Positions 1 through 8,949 of a stretch of DNA of 64,000 bases are shown one piece after another. Both the position numbers and the translations under genes were made by a program. Position 1 is the stretch's first letter, and the number at the start of each line of letters is the position of its first letter. The notes beneath the pieces were generated by a model. That model did not search any database, was not told the DNA's origin, and worked only from the letters and a program-made list of their open reading frames with translations. Source of the DNA: Bauldia sp. (GTDB lineage Bacteria > Pseudomonadota > Alphaproteobacteria > Rhizobiales > Kaistiaceae); the NCBI GenBank assembly GCA_026126025.1, contig JAHCJZ010000002.1, positions 1-64,000 of the forward strand. The letters are read 5' to 3'.

Positions 1-60
1 GGACTAAACCGCAACCCGCAGCCCCGCCTTTTTGGGGAGGGGGGCGGCCTCTCAGTCAGC

Positions 61-110
61 CCCCTCCCCGAAACCGCTTCGCGGTTTCGACCCTCCCACA
101 AGGGGAGGGT
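61..110. repeat. Two tandem hairpins downstream of the MFS gene
   Basis: Two perfect stem-loops lie side by side: an 8-bp stem at 70-77/81-88 with loop TTC, and an 8-bp stem at 90-97/103-110 with a 5-base loop. They follow the stop of the leftward MFS gene, so they could end its transcript, but no clear T-run follows. The C-rich/G-rich second hairpin resembles short palindromic repeats dispersed in many alphaproteobacterial genomes; that is family knowledge, and only one copy is seen here. Confidence 0.5.
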
Positions 111-139
111 TGGCCGAGTCAATCTGATCCGATCACGCT

Positions 140-1615
140 CTAGCCGGTGCGCAGCGCCGCTTCCCGCATGCGCAGCAGCAGGTACCAGCCGCCGGCAAGG
201 CACGCGGCGGCGGCGAGGAAGATCGTCCGGAACGAGGCTTCGAGATCGCCGCGCAAGGCGGCGTCGGCGGTGAGCGCCGCGATGTCGCCGCTCATCAGCG
301 GACCCGCGGCCGACAGGACGACAGCGCCGAACGCGGCGATCATCAGCGCTCCGCTGAGCGTGCGGACGAAATTGAGCGTCCCGGTCGCGGTGCCGAGGCG
401 GTACGGCAGCACAGCGTTCTGCACCGAGATCGTCGTCACCGGGTAGTGCGTGCCGAGCCCGAGCCCCATGATCGTGCTGACGAGGATGATCGTCAGCAGC
501 GGCGGCGACGGAATGAGGCCGAGCGCGAGGCAGGCGGCAGCCGCCACCGGAAGGCCGACCAGCGCAGGCCGTTTGTAGCGGGACGAGCGGGTCATGTAGC
601 GGCCGGAGAGCGCCGAGCCGATCATGGCGCTGGCGGACATCGCGATCAGGGTCAGCCCGGCCTCGGCCGCAGAAAGGCCGAGGACGAGCTGGTAGTAGAT
701 CGGCATGTAAACGGAGAGGCCGAAATTCGCGCCGGTCGCGAGGACGGTCTGCGCGAAGACGTTGGCGACCGCGCGATTGCCGAGAAGCTCCAGCGGGATG
801 AGCGGCTCGGTCGCGCGCATCGAGCGGAGCACGAAAAGGCTCCAGAACAGCGCGGAGGCGAGCGCAAGGGCGGCGATCCGCCAGTCCGACCAGGCGTAGA
901 TGTGCCCGCCCCAGCTCAGCACGAGGAGCAGCGTCACGGTGGCGGTGACCATCAGGGCGGCGCCGAGGAAGTCGATGCTGTGGCGGCGCTCGTGGCGCGG
1001 AATGCGGCGCAGCACGCGGTTCGTCAGCACGAGCGCGACGAGGCCGAGCGGAACGTTGATCCAGAAAATCGACGACCAGTGGAAATGCTCGGCGAAGAAG
1101 CCGCCGAGCGCCGGGCCGGCGATCGTCGCGGCGGCGAACATCGCGGCGATGTAGCCCTGGTAGCGGCCGCGGCGGCTGGGCGGAACGATGTCGCCGATCA
1201 CGGTCTGCGCCAGCGACACCAGCGCGCCGCCGAAGATGCCCTGGAGACCGCGGGCGACGATGAGAAGCAGCATCGTCGGCGCGAGGGCGCACAGAACCGA
1301 GCCGACGATGAAGCCGCCGATCGCCGTCAGCAGCGCCGGCCGCCGGCCGTAGATGTCGCTGAGCTTGCCGAAGAGCGGCGTCGCGACGGTGGCCGTGAGG
1401 AGATAGGCAAGGACGACCCAGGACACGGCCTCGCCGCCGCCGAGCTCGCGCCCGATCGTCGGCAGCGCGGTGGCGACGATCGTCTGGTCGAGCGCCCCGA
1501 GAAGCGCCCCCATCATCACGCCGATGACGATCCGCACCGTGGCGGCGTGGTCGAGCGGCGCGGATTTGCCGTCGCTCAGGCCGCGGCCGGCTTCGGGGGA
1601 TGGAATGTCGACCAT
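140..1615 (-). CDS. DHA2-family MFS drug exporter (EmrB/QacA type)
   Basis: A 491-residue inner-membrane protein of the major facilitator superfamily, expected to exchange protons for small hydrophobic compounds. The N-terminal motif LDQTIVATALPTIGREL is the DHA2 (14-TM) signature in TM1. It is followed by the loop motif GKLSDIYGRRPALL between TM2 and TM3 and a GPALGGFFAEH motif C in TM5. Hydrophobic segments run almost to the C-terminus, as expected for about 14 TM helices. It is the last gene of a leftward set with a DszC-like and a DszA-like flavin enzyme, only 32 bp after the former, so it may export a substrate or product of that pathway. The family is clear; the substrate is not predictable. 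Confidence 0.88.
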   Translation of the reverse strand: MVDIPSPEAGRGLSDGKSAPLDHAATVRIVIGVMMGALLGALDQTIVATALPTIGRELGGGEAVSWVVLAYLLTATVATPLFGKLSDIYGRRPALLTAIGGFIVGSVLCALAPTMLLLIVARGLQGIFGGALVSLAQTVIGDIVPPSRRGRYQGYIAAMFAAATIAGPALGGFFAEHFHWSSIFWINVPLGLVALVLTNRVLRRIPRHERRHSIDFLGAALMVTATVTLLLVLSWGGHIYAWSDWRIAALALASALFWSLFVLRSMRATEPLIPLELLGNRAVANVFAQTVLATGANFGLSVYMPIYYQLVLGLSAAEAGLTLIAMSASAMIGSALSGRYMTRSSRYKRPALVGLPVAAAACLALGLIPSPPLLTIILVSTIMGLGLGTHYPVTTISVQNAVLPYRLGTATGTLNFVRTLSGALMIAAFGAVVLSAAGPLMSGDIAALTADAALRGDLEASFRTIFLAAAACLAGGWYLLLRMREAALRTG

Positions 1616-1647
1616 CGGGGGCGGACGCGGACGCAGGAGGAACGACG

Positions 1648-2886
1648 CTAGAATACGCGGCCTTCGTCGAAGTCGGTCCGCGTGCCGTTGAGGTGGTAGT
1701 CGCCGACGACCCGTGCCTTGAGGGCGAGCGGGTTGTGGTTGAGGATCGTCCGGATGTTGCGCCAGTGCCGGTCGTGGGCGAATTTTCGCGACGTGGCGGA
1801 GCCGCCGCCGGTGTCGAACAGCCGCTCGGCCGCCTGAAGGGCCAGCCTGCCGACGATGATATGCGTCTTGGCGTTGCCGAGCGCGCTCCGCATCAGGCGG
1901 TCGTCGATGTCCGGTGCGCCTGCGACGATTGCCTCGGCCGAGGCGTCGAGAAGGCGGGCGGTGTCGGCGATCGCGGCATCGATCACATGGGACGCGGCTG
2001 CAATATCGCCGACCGTCTGCTGCACGAAGGCGTCGCCGCGCGCGGTTTCGGAGGCGCTGTGCTTCGCCGACCGGGCGTGGACCACGGTGTAGCTGACCGC
2101 GTCGGCGAGAACCGCGCGGGCGATGCCGCCGACGCAGGCCGCGAGATGGAGCTGCGCCCGCGTCGCGCTGTGGCGTCGGCGAAACGGATCGTCTGCCTGG
2201 CGCGGCGCGACCTCGTCGGGAAAGACCTCGACGTCATCGAGATCGACGCCGCCGCTGCCGGTCATCGTCTGGCCGATGCCGTCCCAGTCGTCGAGGATGC
2301 GCACGCCCTTGCGGTCGACCGGGACCAGGACGCTCACCGGCCGGCCGTCCTCGCCGACCGCGATGAAGAAGGCGTAGTCGGCGTAGATGGTGCCGGTTGC
2401 GTAGTACTTCCTGCCGCTGAGGATGTAGCGGTCGCCCTTCCGGACCAGCGTGGTGCGGATCGTGTTCGGCCGCGGCGTGCCGATCTCCATGTAGGCGCCG
2501 CCGAAGAGCTTGCCCTCAAGCGCCGCAGCGGCGTGGCGCCGGCTCGTCTCCGATTGCGGGTCGATGGCGATCGACTTCAGGAAGCCGAAATGGGTGCGCA
2601 GCGCGTGCGCCACGTTGGAATCGGCGGCGGCCAGCGTGCAGATCACCTCGATCGAGTCGGCCAGCGATCCGCCCGGGCCGCCGAGCGATTTCGGCACCCG
2701 GAGCCATGTCAGGCCGGTGCTGCGGAGGCGCTGGAAGATCTCGAACGGATGCGCGCGGCCGAGTTCGCGTTCGACGGCGCCCTCGGCGATCTCGGCGGCG
2801 ATCTTGGGCAGGCCCGCGAGAATTGCCTCCCGCGTCGGCAATGCCGAGGCGGCGTCGGTGCGGGGCGCTTTCACGGTGGTGTTCAT
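1648..2886 (-). CDS. Acyl-CoA dehydrogenase-fold flavin oxygenase (DszC/SfnB-like)
   Basis: A 412-residue protein with the acyl-CoA dehydrogenase fold: a helical N-terminal domain, a central beta domain around GGAYMEIGTPRP with RYILSGRKYYATG, and a C-terminal helical bundle. It lacks an evident catalytic Glu of true acyl-CoA dehydrogenases. The C-terminal FDTGGGSATSRKFAHDRHWR stretch is typical of flavin-dependent oxygenases such as DszC (dibenzothiophene oxygenation) and SfnB (sulfone use). Those enzymes use FMNH2 supplied by a separate reductase; none is seen nearby. It starts 15 bp after the DszA-like gene, so the two are surely co-transcribed. The substrate is unknown; an organosulfur or amine compound is the best inference. 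Confidence 0.75.
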   Translation of the reverse strand: MNTTVKAPRTDAASALPTREAILAGLPKIAAEIAEGAVERELGRAHPFEIFQRLRSTGLTWLRVPKSLGGPGGSLADSIEVICTLAAADSNVAHALRTHFGFLKSIAIDPQSETSRRHAAAALEGKLFGGAYMEIGTPRPNTIRTTLVRKGDRYILSGRKYYATGTIYADYAFFIAVGEDGRPVSVLVPVDRKGVRILDDWDGIGQTMTGSGGVDLDDVEVFPDEVAPRQADDPFRRRHSATRAQLHLAACVGGIARAVLADAVSYTVVHARSAKHSASETARGDAFVQQTVGDIAAASHVIDAAIADTARLLDASAEAIVAGAPDIDDRLMRSALGNAKTHIIVGRLALQAAERLFDTGGGSATSRKFAHDRHWRNIRTILNHNPLALKARVVGDYHLNGTRTDFDEGRVF

Positions 2887-2901
2887 TACTCGCCCGTCGC
2901 G

Positions 2902-4200
2902 CTAGTTCGGATAAGGCAGGCCGTAGCGGTCGCGGATCGTCGCTTCCTCGTAGCGGCGCGGATAGACGCCGCGATCCTGCAGGATCGGGATCACCGTCTC
3001 GACGAATTCGGCGATGTCGTCCGGCGCACGCGGCGGCTGCACGGTGTAGCCGTCGACCGTGCCGTCCTCCCAGAGATCGATGATCTGGTCGGCGACTTCT
3101 TCGGGCGTGCCGAGGATCAGGCGGTGGGCGCCCTCGGTGCGGCGGACCGCCTGCCGGGCGGTCAGCGTCTCGTGGGTGAGAAGATCGACGAGGCCCATCC
3201 CCATGCCGACGGCCATGATGCGGTTGGGGTCGGGCACGAAGCGCTGCGGATCGAGCGGGGCGTCCGGATCGAAGGTATCGGGATCGAGCCCGTTCTCGGC
3301 GACGAAGCGCTTCAGCAGCCCGTCCTCCGAGCCGGCGCCGCTGAAGAGCTCGTGCTTGCGCAGCGCCTCCTCGCGCGTCTCGCCGACGATCGGCACCAGG
3401 CCGGGGACGATGCGTATCTCCGCCGGGTCGCGGCCGAACGACACGGCGCGGTCCTTCACCTTCTTGCCGAAGGCCTGCCCGGCGCCGCGCGACAGGATGT
3501 TGCAGTAGATGATCTCGCCGTGGCGGGCGGCGAGATCGATGCCGCCCTCCGACGCGCCGGCCTGGGCGAGGACCGGGTGTCCCTGCGGGCCGCGCGGCAC
3601 GTTGAGCGGGCCCTTGATGTGGAAGAACGCGCCGTCATGGTCGATCGGCTGCGCGCTCGACGCATCCCAGAACCGATCCTCCGGCACCTCGCCCTCGCGG
3701 CGCGGATCCCAGCTCGCCCAGAGCTTCTTCGCCACGTCGAGGAACTCGGTCGCGCGGGCATAGCGCTCGGGTCGCGGCGGCAGCGGCTCCTTGCCGAAAT
3801 TGGCGGCGACGTTCGGCAGGAAGGACGACACGACATTGATGATCAGCCGGCCGCCCGAGATGATGTCGAGCGTCTGAGTGCGGCGGGCGAGATTGTAGGG
3901 CGAGTTGTAGGTCGACGATGCGGTGAGGACGAGGCCGATATCCGGCACCTGCGCGGCGAGCGCGGCGAGAAGGATCAGCGGGTCGAGGGTGTGGAACGGC
4001 CGCGCCCGCGGGTCGGTGATCAGCGCCGGATGGTCGGAGAAGAAGACGGCGTCGAACACGCCTTTGTGCGCCAGCTCGGTCAGCCGCCGATAATAGTCGG
4101 GGTCGTAGATGTCGTGCCGGCTGCCGGTCCGGTAGGGCCAGGCCTGCATCAGATAGCCGGTGGTGTTGATTCCGATGTTGAGGTTGAGGCGACGGGTCAT
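2902..4200 (-). CDS. NtaA/SnaA/DszA-family FMNH2-dependent monooxygenase
   Basis: A 432-residue luciferase-like monooxygenase. The start TRRLNLNIGINTTGYLMQAW, the motif DAVFFSDHPAL, then TASSTYNSPYNLARRTQTLD and SGGRLIINVVSSFLPNVAANFG are characteristic of the NtaA/SnaA/DszA branch rather than SsuD. Members oxidise nitrilotriacetate, dibenzothiophene sulfone, dimethylsulfide and similar compounds using reduced FMN. It is the first gene of a three-gene leftward operon (monooxygenase, DszC-like oxygenase, exporter) and is divergent from a glutathione S-transferase across an AT-richer 147-bp gap. The DszA-plus-DszC pairing suggests stepwise oxidation and C-S or C-N cleavage of a xenobiotic; the exact substrate cannot be read from sequence. 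Confidence 0.85.
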   Translation of the reverse strand: MTRRLNLNIGINTTGYLMQAWPYRTGSRHDIYDPDYYRRLTELAHKGVFDAVFFSDHPALITDPRARPFHTLDPLILLAALAAQVPDIGLVLTASSTYNSPYNLARRTQTLDIISGGRLIINVVSSFLPNVAANFGKEPLPPRPERYARATEFLDVAKKLWASWDPRREGEVPEDRFWDASSAQPIDHDGAFFHIKGPLNVPRGPQGHPVLAQAGASEGGIDLAARHGEIIYCNILSRGAGQAFGKKVKDRAVSFGRDPAEIRIVPGLVPIVGETREEALRKHELFSGAGSEDGLLKRFVAENGLDPDTFDPDAPLDPQRFVPDPNRIMAVGMGMGLVDLLTHETLTARQAVRRTEGAHRLILGTPEEVADQIIDLWEDGTVDGYTVQPPRAPDDIAEFVETVIPILQDRGVYPRRYEEATIRDRYGLPYPN

Positions 4201-4347
4201 GCGGTCCGCTTGCGATGGTTCGGCTCGTGTGGCCGCACCCTAGCGTCGCGAAACCATTTAGTCTATCAACTTAATCGCCTATATGCATTGCCGACCGGGC
4301 CACGCCACCGGACCGCAGCCGGCCGGCTAAATTCAGAAAGGATTCGC
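4201..4347. promoter_or_regulatory. Divergent promoter region, monooxygenase / GST
   Basis: A 147-bp gap between divergently transcribed genes. The part at about 4250-4295 is AT-rich against the surrounding high GC, for example ATTTAGTCTATCAACTTAAT, as expected of promoter and activator-binding DNA. No exact known operator is recognised. Confidence 0.45.
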
Positions 4348-5031
4348 GTGTCGGAACGAAGGCTGACGCTGGTCAGCACCCACCTCTGCCCGTTCGTGCA
4401 GCGTGTCTCGATCGTCCTGTCGGAGAAGGGGATTCCGTTCGAGCGCGTCTATGTCGACCTTGCCGACAAGCCGGACTGGTTCGTCCGGCTGTCGCCGCTC
4501 GGCAAGGTCCCGCTCCTGCGCATCGAGCGCCCGCCGGGAGCCGAGGTCGTGCTGTTCGAGAGCGCCGTCATCTCGGAGTTCCTGGAGGAAACCGAGCCCG
4601 AGCCCCCGCTCCATCCGGCCGACCCGCTGGAGCGTGCGCTCCACCGCGGCTGGATGGAGTTCAGCTCCTCGGTCTTCGCCGATCTCTGGGCGATCCAGAC
4701 CGCGGCCGACAGCGAAACGCTGGCCGCCCGGACCGGGGTCTTCCGCGACAGGATGCTTCGGCTGGAGGACGTGCTGACGACCGGTCCCTATTTCGCTGGC
4801 GACCGGTTCAGCCTGGTCGACGCGTTCTTCGCACCGGCATTGCGCACAGTATCCGCGCTGAACGCGATAACCGAAGCGGACCTCCTTCCGACCGCACCCC
4901 GCCTCGCGGCGTGGAGCCGGGCCGTGCTGGCCCGGCCAAGCGTCATTTCCGCCGTCCCTGCCGACTACCTATCGCGCCTCGAAGCGCTGCTGCAGCGGCA
5001 GAACGGCTACCTGATCGCCAGCGCGGCGTGA
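4348..5031 (+). CDS. Glutathione S-transferase family protein
   Basis: A 227-residue soluble protein. The start is the GTG at 4348, preceded by AGAAAGGA; the frame is open far upstream, but that part is antisense to the flavin oxygenase genes. The N-terminal thioredoxin-like domain carries STHLCPFVQRVSIVLSEKG, with a CPF motif at the usual catalytic position. It continues with GKVPLL (cis-Pro) and LFESAVISEFLEE (the ES pair that binds gamma-Glu of glutathione). A helical domain with TGPYFAGDRFSLVDAFFAPAL follows. The CPF motif suggests an Omega/Beta-like cysteine GST acting in thiol transfer, deglutathionylation or ring/halide cleavage. Its divergent placement fits a helper role in the same xenobiotic pathway. 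It ends 22 bp before the convergent isomerase gene. Confidence 0.85.
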   Translation: MSERRLTLVSTHLCPFVQRVSIVLSEKGIPFERVYVDLADKPDWFVRLSPLGKVPLLRIERPPGAEVVLFESAVISEFLEETEPEPPLHPADPLERALHRGWMEFSSSVFADLWAIQTAADSETLAARTGVFRDRMLRLEDVLTTGPYFAGDRFSLVDAFFAPALRTVSALNAITEADLLPTAPRLAAWSRAVLARPSVISAVPADYLSRLEALLQRQNGYLIASAA

Positions 5032-5053
5032 GTGTCGTCGAGGTTGCCGCGCG

Positions 5054-6649
5054 CTACCCGACGCCGCAGAGATTGCACCGTATCCCGAGGCGGGTCGCGA
5101 GCAGCGCCTTGGCCGCGAGCGCCTCGTCGGCCTCCGCGGCCGAGCTGGCGTATGTGACCTGGACGTGGTTCGCCTTGTGCTTCGCCATGAAGCGGTCGCG
5201 GTCGACGCCGTCGAGGACGGCGTGCATCAGCGGCCATTCATAGGTGATGGCGCGCCAGCGCCGTTCCGTCTCCTCGTCCGGTAGGGCGATCGCGCGGCCG
5301 CGGCCGAGGTCCATCGCGAGCCCGCCCGGCTCGACATAGATCCGCGACCATACGATCTCGCCGGGCCTGGCGAGGCCGCGCAGCGTCCCGCCGCCGAGGC
5401 GGAAATACATCGGCGGCTGGCGCATCGCCGACGATCCCGCCCAGCCGCCGACATGGTGCGCCGGCGGCGCGGCGCCCGAGATCTGGAAGCACCAGACGAA
5501 GGCGTCGGTGGTGCCGGACCGGTCGACATCGCCCCAGCGGACATCGTGCAGCGTCGTCTCGACGGGCTGGCCCAGCGCGCGGTGAACGCGGTTGGTGAGG
5601 AGCGCATCGATCGCGGCGCACTCGTCGACCTCGTTGAAATGGACGATCGCCCGGCCGTCGCGGATCACGCCGTTCGGTCCGGTCACCGGCGGGCGATCGT
5701 CATTGTTCAGCATGCCCTCGACGAGGTCCGAGGCTGGGAGAAGGTCTTTGAGGCCTTGCTGATACTGGATGCCGATGGCGTCGCAGGTGAAGGCCTCGGC
5801 CATCCGCACGGCGGCGACGTACATTTTGCACTGGGTGAGGATTTGCCCCCAGGTCAGCTCGGTCGCCTCGTCGGCGCCGACGGAGAAGCGCATCCCGCGC
5901 GCGACCATCCAGTCGAGCACGGCGGTCGCTTCCGCCTCGCTCACGTCGCGCGTCGCGGCGAACAGTGCGGACTGCGACAGGCGCTCCTTGAAGAAGCCGA
6001 GCGGGTGGAGGAGCTCGTCGGGGACGATCGCGTTGTACATCCCCATGCACCCCTCGTCGAAGACGCCGAGGATGACCTTGTCGCGGTCGATCTCAGCGGC
6101 CAGCCGGTCCGCCACAGCACGCGCCCTGCCGTCGACGCCGTCGGGATCGAAGGCGCGCACATGATCGAGCCGGTGGGTCACGGTTCCCGAGGCGAGCCAC
6201 TCGCGAAGGCCCGACCGGAAGAAATCGTCGGTGAAGTCCTTGCTCCAGAGTGTCGCATAGGGCCGGCCGGCCTTGGTCAGCGACCCGTTGAGATTGAGCA
6301 TGCCGACAAGGCCCGGCCATTGCCCGGACCAGTTGGCGACGGTCAGCACCGGCCCGCGATGCGACAGGAGGCCCGGCATCACGTGATGCGAGTATTGCCA
6401 CACCGCCTCGGCGACGATGACCGGCACGTCGCGATCGAGCCTGGCGAAGGCATCGAGCCCGGCGCGCTGCGAGGAGAGGAAGCCGTGCTGTTCGTGCTCG
6501 TCGAAGGGATGCGCGCGAAGGACGGTCACCCCTTCCCCGGCGAGAACGGCGGTCAGCGCGGCTTCCATTTCCGCCTGCGCCGGCCAGCACAGGCGGTTCG
6601 CGCTCAGGCGCGAGTCGCCGCTGGCGAACAGGGCCACCGTCTTCATCAT
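5054..6649 (-). CDS. L-fucose/L-arabinose isomerase-like protein
   Basis: A 531-residue protein resembling the L-fucose isomerase superfamily in size (about 500-590 residues) and domain layout: a Rossmann-like N-terminal half with [24 protein letters not shown], a middle segment with [20 protein letters not shown] (manganese-ligand Glu/Asp region), and a C-terminal FucI-type half. Family members interconvert aldoses and ketoses; E. coli FucI also converts D-arabinose to D-ribulose. It overlaps the upstream FGGY kinase by 4 bp (ATGA), so kinase and isomerase are translationally coupled, which argues for consecutive steps. Since the kinase looks like a pentulose kinase, D-arabinose to D-ribulose is my inference. 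Confidence in the superfamily is good; the substrate is uncertain. Confidence 0.72.
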   Translation of the reverse strand: MMKTVALFASGDSRLSANRLCWPAQAEMEAALTAVLAGEGVTVLRAHPFDEHEQHGFLSSQRAGLDAFARLDRDVPVIVAEAVWQYSHHVMPGLLSHRGPVLTVANWSGQWPGLVGMLNLNGSLTKAGRPYATLWSKDFTDDFFRSGLREWLASGTVTHRLDHVRAFDPDGVDGRARAVADRLAAEIDRDKVILGVFDEGCMGMYNAIVPDELLHPLGFFKERLSQSALFAATRDVSEAEATAVLDWMVARGMRFSVGADEATELTWGQILTQCKMYVAAVRMAEAFTCDAIGIQYQQGLKDLLPASDLVEGMLNNDDRPPVTGPNGVIRDGRAIVHFNEVDECAAIDALLTNRVHRALGQPVETTLHDVRWGDVDRSGTTDAFVWCFQISGAAPPAHHVGGWAGSSAMRQPPMYFRLGGGTLRGLARPGEIVWSRIYVEPGGLAMDLGRGRAIALPDEETERRWRAITYEWPLMHAVLDGVDRDRFMAKHKANHVQVTYASSAAEADEALAAKALLATRLGIRCNLCGVG

Positions 6650-8280
6650 TCACCCTCGTCCATGATTTGCCGGTAGACGGCGAAGTCGTCCTGCATGCGC
6701 CGGTAGACGCGGTATTTGCGGTCGTGGAAGGCGCGCGCGTCGGGGTCGGGAGCGATGCGCTCGGCCGGGCCGGCCATTGCGCCCATCGCGTCCTCGAGGC
6801 TGCGATGCGCGCCGGAAGCGGTCGCGGCGAGCATGGCGCCGCCGAGGAGCACCGGCTCCTCGCTGCCGGGAACCACCACCGCGCAGCCGGTGGCGTCGGC
6901 CAGCTCGCGGAGAAACAGCCGGTTGCGCGCGAGGCCGCCGCTGACCACCAGCTCGTGGACGGCATTGCCGCTGTCGGCCATCGCCTCGATGATGTGGCGG
7001 GTGCCGTATGCCAGCGACTGCAGGCAGGCGAGATAGAGCCGCGCGAGGTCGTCGACGCCGACATCCATCGTCAGCCCGACGATGGCGCCCCGCCGTTCCG
7101 CGTCGGCGAGCGGCGAGCGATTGCCGAGGAAATCCGGCTGGACGTGGAGGTCTGCCGCAAGGGCGCTGCGAACGTCCCCGCCTCCGCTCAAAGCGGCAAG
7201 CTGCGCTTCGAGGACGGCGAATACCGACACGCCGCCTCTCTCGGCTGCGGCGCGAAGCGGCGCCGTCGCCGGATGCGCGTCGACCAGCCGGTCGATCAAC
7301 GCGCCGCCCGCGGACTGCCCGCCTTCGAGCGCCCAGATGCCGGGCAGGACGATGCCGTAATACGGGCCCCACACGCCGGGTACGGGCACCGGCCCGTCGG
7401 TGAGCGCGATGTGGCAGATCGAGGTGCCGGCGATCACCGCCATGCGGGCGCGGCCGACACCGCCCGCGGCGAGCGTACCGATCGCACCAGCATGGGCGTC
7501 GATCGATCCGGCCGCGACGGGAATGCCGGGCACGAGGCCGAGCTCGGCCGCGGCGCCCGTGGTGAGGGAACCGATGCGCGCGCCGGGCTCGGCGGCACGA
7601 TTGCCGATGGCGCGGGCATTGCCGGCGACCAGCTCGGCGAGGCCGATGCGCTCGAAGAAGGCAGCGTCCCAGCCTTCGCCGGCAAGACCGCGCTCGCCGA
7701 AATAGGTCCATTTGCAGACGATCGAACAGAGCGACCGCGCGTCCTCGCCCGTCGCCTTGTGCGCGAGCCAGTCCGGCAGGTCGTGGAAGCGGCCGGCGGC
7801 GGCGAAGGCGTCGGGCCGGTGCCGCTTGAGCCAGAGGAGCTTCGGGAGCTGCATCTCAGGCGAGATCGCCGAGCCGACCCGCTCGAGAACCGGATGCCGC
7901 GTGGCGTTGATGTCGTCCGCCTCCGCGATCGCGCGGTGATCCATCCAGCAGATCGTGTCGCGGCCGGCGGCGCCGCGAGGCGACACCGACACCGGCTCGC
8001 CGTTCGGGCCGCTGGCCACCAGCGAGCAGGTGGCGTCGAAGCCGATCCCCTTCACCCAGTCAGCCGCCACCCCGCCGCGTTCCAGCGCGGCACGGATCGC
8101 GGAGCCGCACGCCGCCCAGATGTCCGCGGATTCGTATTCGGCGAGATCGGGTCCGTCCTGGAACAGCGTGATCGGATGGCTGGCGCTGGCGACCAGCCGC
8201 CCCGCGGGGTCGAAAAGACCTGCGCGCACGCTCCGCGTGCCGACATCCACGCCAAGCCAGATGTCGGATGTGACGCCCAT
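6646..8280 (-). CDS. FGGY-family pentulose kinase (D-ribulokinase-like)
   Basis: A 544-residue sugar kinase of the actin/hexokinase-like ATPase fold. [19 protein letters not shown] is phosphate loop 1. [11 protein letters not shown] and a later [28 protein letters not shown] and [18 protein letters not shown] (adenosine-binding region) mark FGGY kinases of the ribulokinase type (FGGY homologue / YDR109C group, about 540 residues). The reaction is ATP-dependent phosphorylation of a ketopentose, giving for example D-ribulose-5-phosphate. It sits between an NTF2-like gene and the coupled isomerase gene, within the same leftward sugar operon as an ABC importer. A hairpin lies 60-90 bp upstream and may reduce its expression relative to the transporter. 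Confidence 0.82.
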   Translation of the reverse strand: MGVTSDIWLGVDVGTRSVRAGLFDPAGRLVASASHPITLFQDGPDLAEYESADIWAACGSAIRAALERGGVAADWVKGIGFDATCSLVASGPNGEPVSVSPRGAAGRDTICWMDHRAIAEADDINATRHPVLERVGSAISPEMQLPKLLWLKRHRPDAFAAAGRFHDLPDWLAHKATGEDARSLCSIVCKWTYFGERGLAGEGWDAAFFERIGLAELVAGNARAIGNRAAEPGARIGSLTTGAAAELGLVPGIPVAAGSIDAHAGAIGTLAAGGVGRARMAVIAGTSICHIALTDGPVPVPGVWGPYYGIVLPGIWALEGGQSAGGALIDRLVDAHPATAPLRAAAERGGVSVFAVLEAQLAALSGGGDVRSALAADLHVQPDFLGNRSPLADAERRGAIVGLTMDVGVDDLARLYLACLQSLAYGTRHIIEAMADSGNAVHELVVSGGLARNRLFLRELADATGCAVVVPGSEEPVLLGGAMLAATASGAHRSLEDAMGAMAGPAERIAPDPDARAFHDRKYRVYRRMQDDFAVYRQIMDEGE

Positions 8281-8340
8281 TGCTCTAGGCCGGCTCCGCT
8301 CGTTCCGTCACGCCCGCGCGCGACGCCATGCAACGGGAGA

Positions 8341-8368
8341 AAGCGGGGCGGACACAGCCGCCCCGCTT
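8341..8368. terminator. Strong hairpin between transport and catabolic genes
   Basis: A perfect 11-bp GC-rich stem at 8341-8351/8358-8368 with a 6-base loop. Read on the minus strand it is followed by TTTCTCCC, a weak T-run, so it may work as a leaky terminator or as an RNA-stability element between the NTF2-like gene and the kinase gene of the same operon. Confidence 0.5.
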
Positions 8369-8441
8369 GCCGGCGTCAGCGACGCCGCCGCGATCCGAGC
8401 CCGGACAGGCATTGGACCGTCTTGGGACTCTCCCGGCCGCC

Positions 8442-8876
8442 TTATTTCGGCTTGTTCGGATCGGCCTCTTCGAGGCCCGGCCAGAGCGGGTATTCAGAGC
8501 CGATATTGTGGTAGCTCCGGTCGCGCTTGATCTGGCCGTTCTCGATTTCCATGATCGCCGCCATGTGCAGCTCGTACTTGTCCCCGAAGCGCTTGTCGTC
8601 GGGGTTGAGCAGCGTCACCTCGACGATGCAGGTGTTGCCGTCGGCGTGGACATGGTTGAGCCGGAACTTGCGCCGCGGCGCCGCCTTGAGGACGTCGCGC
8701 TCGATCTGCAGGAAGTGATCGGTGCCGGTATAGGTGCCGGCACCCATAGTCTTCACCACGGTGTCGGATGCGTAGATCTCCCGAACGAGACGCTCGGCAT
8801 CGTTGTTGTAAAGGTCGAGCCACCGGTGAACGACCTGGATGTTGTCCTTCTCCTGCTGGGTGTATTCCTTCGCCAT
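8442..8876 (-). CDS. NTF2-like / SnoaL-like protein
   Basis: A 144-residue protein with the NTF2-like cone fold: the helical start YTQQEKDNIQVVHRWLDLYNN, then LVREIYASDTVVKTMGAGTY, and strands ending in GNTCIVEVTLLN and YELHMAAIMEIENGQIKRDRSY. This is the pattern of SnoaL-like polyketide cyclases, ketosteroid isomerase-like and unknown NTF2 proteins. It lies between the ABC permease (73 bp upstream) and the pentulose kinase, so it presumably acts on the imported sugar or a derivative, but no catalytic residues can be assigned. Members of this fold often act as small lyases or isomerases. The function is otherwise unknown. Confidence 0.7.
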   Translation of the reverse strand: MAKEYTQQEKDNIQVVHRWLDLYNNDAERLVREIYASDTVVKTMGAGTYTGTDHFLQIERDVLKAAPRRKFRLNHVHADGNTCIVEVTLLNPDDKRFGDKYELHMAAIMEIENGQIKRDRSYHNIGSEYPLWPGLEEADPNKPK

Positions 8877-8949
8877 TTCCTTACTCCCTTCTCCCTCGTA
8901 GAATTTACCTCAGAAGCAACCGCAGGCTCTCGTCGTCTTCATCCCCTTG

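Noticed and set aside
1600-4347. Very long rightward open frame leading into the glutathione S-transferase gene
   Set aside because: It is antisense to two well-conserved flavin enzyme genes and its composition (Arg/Ala/Val-rich, no family motif) is that of a GC-driven shadow. The transferase has its own GTG and ribosome site at 4348.
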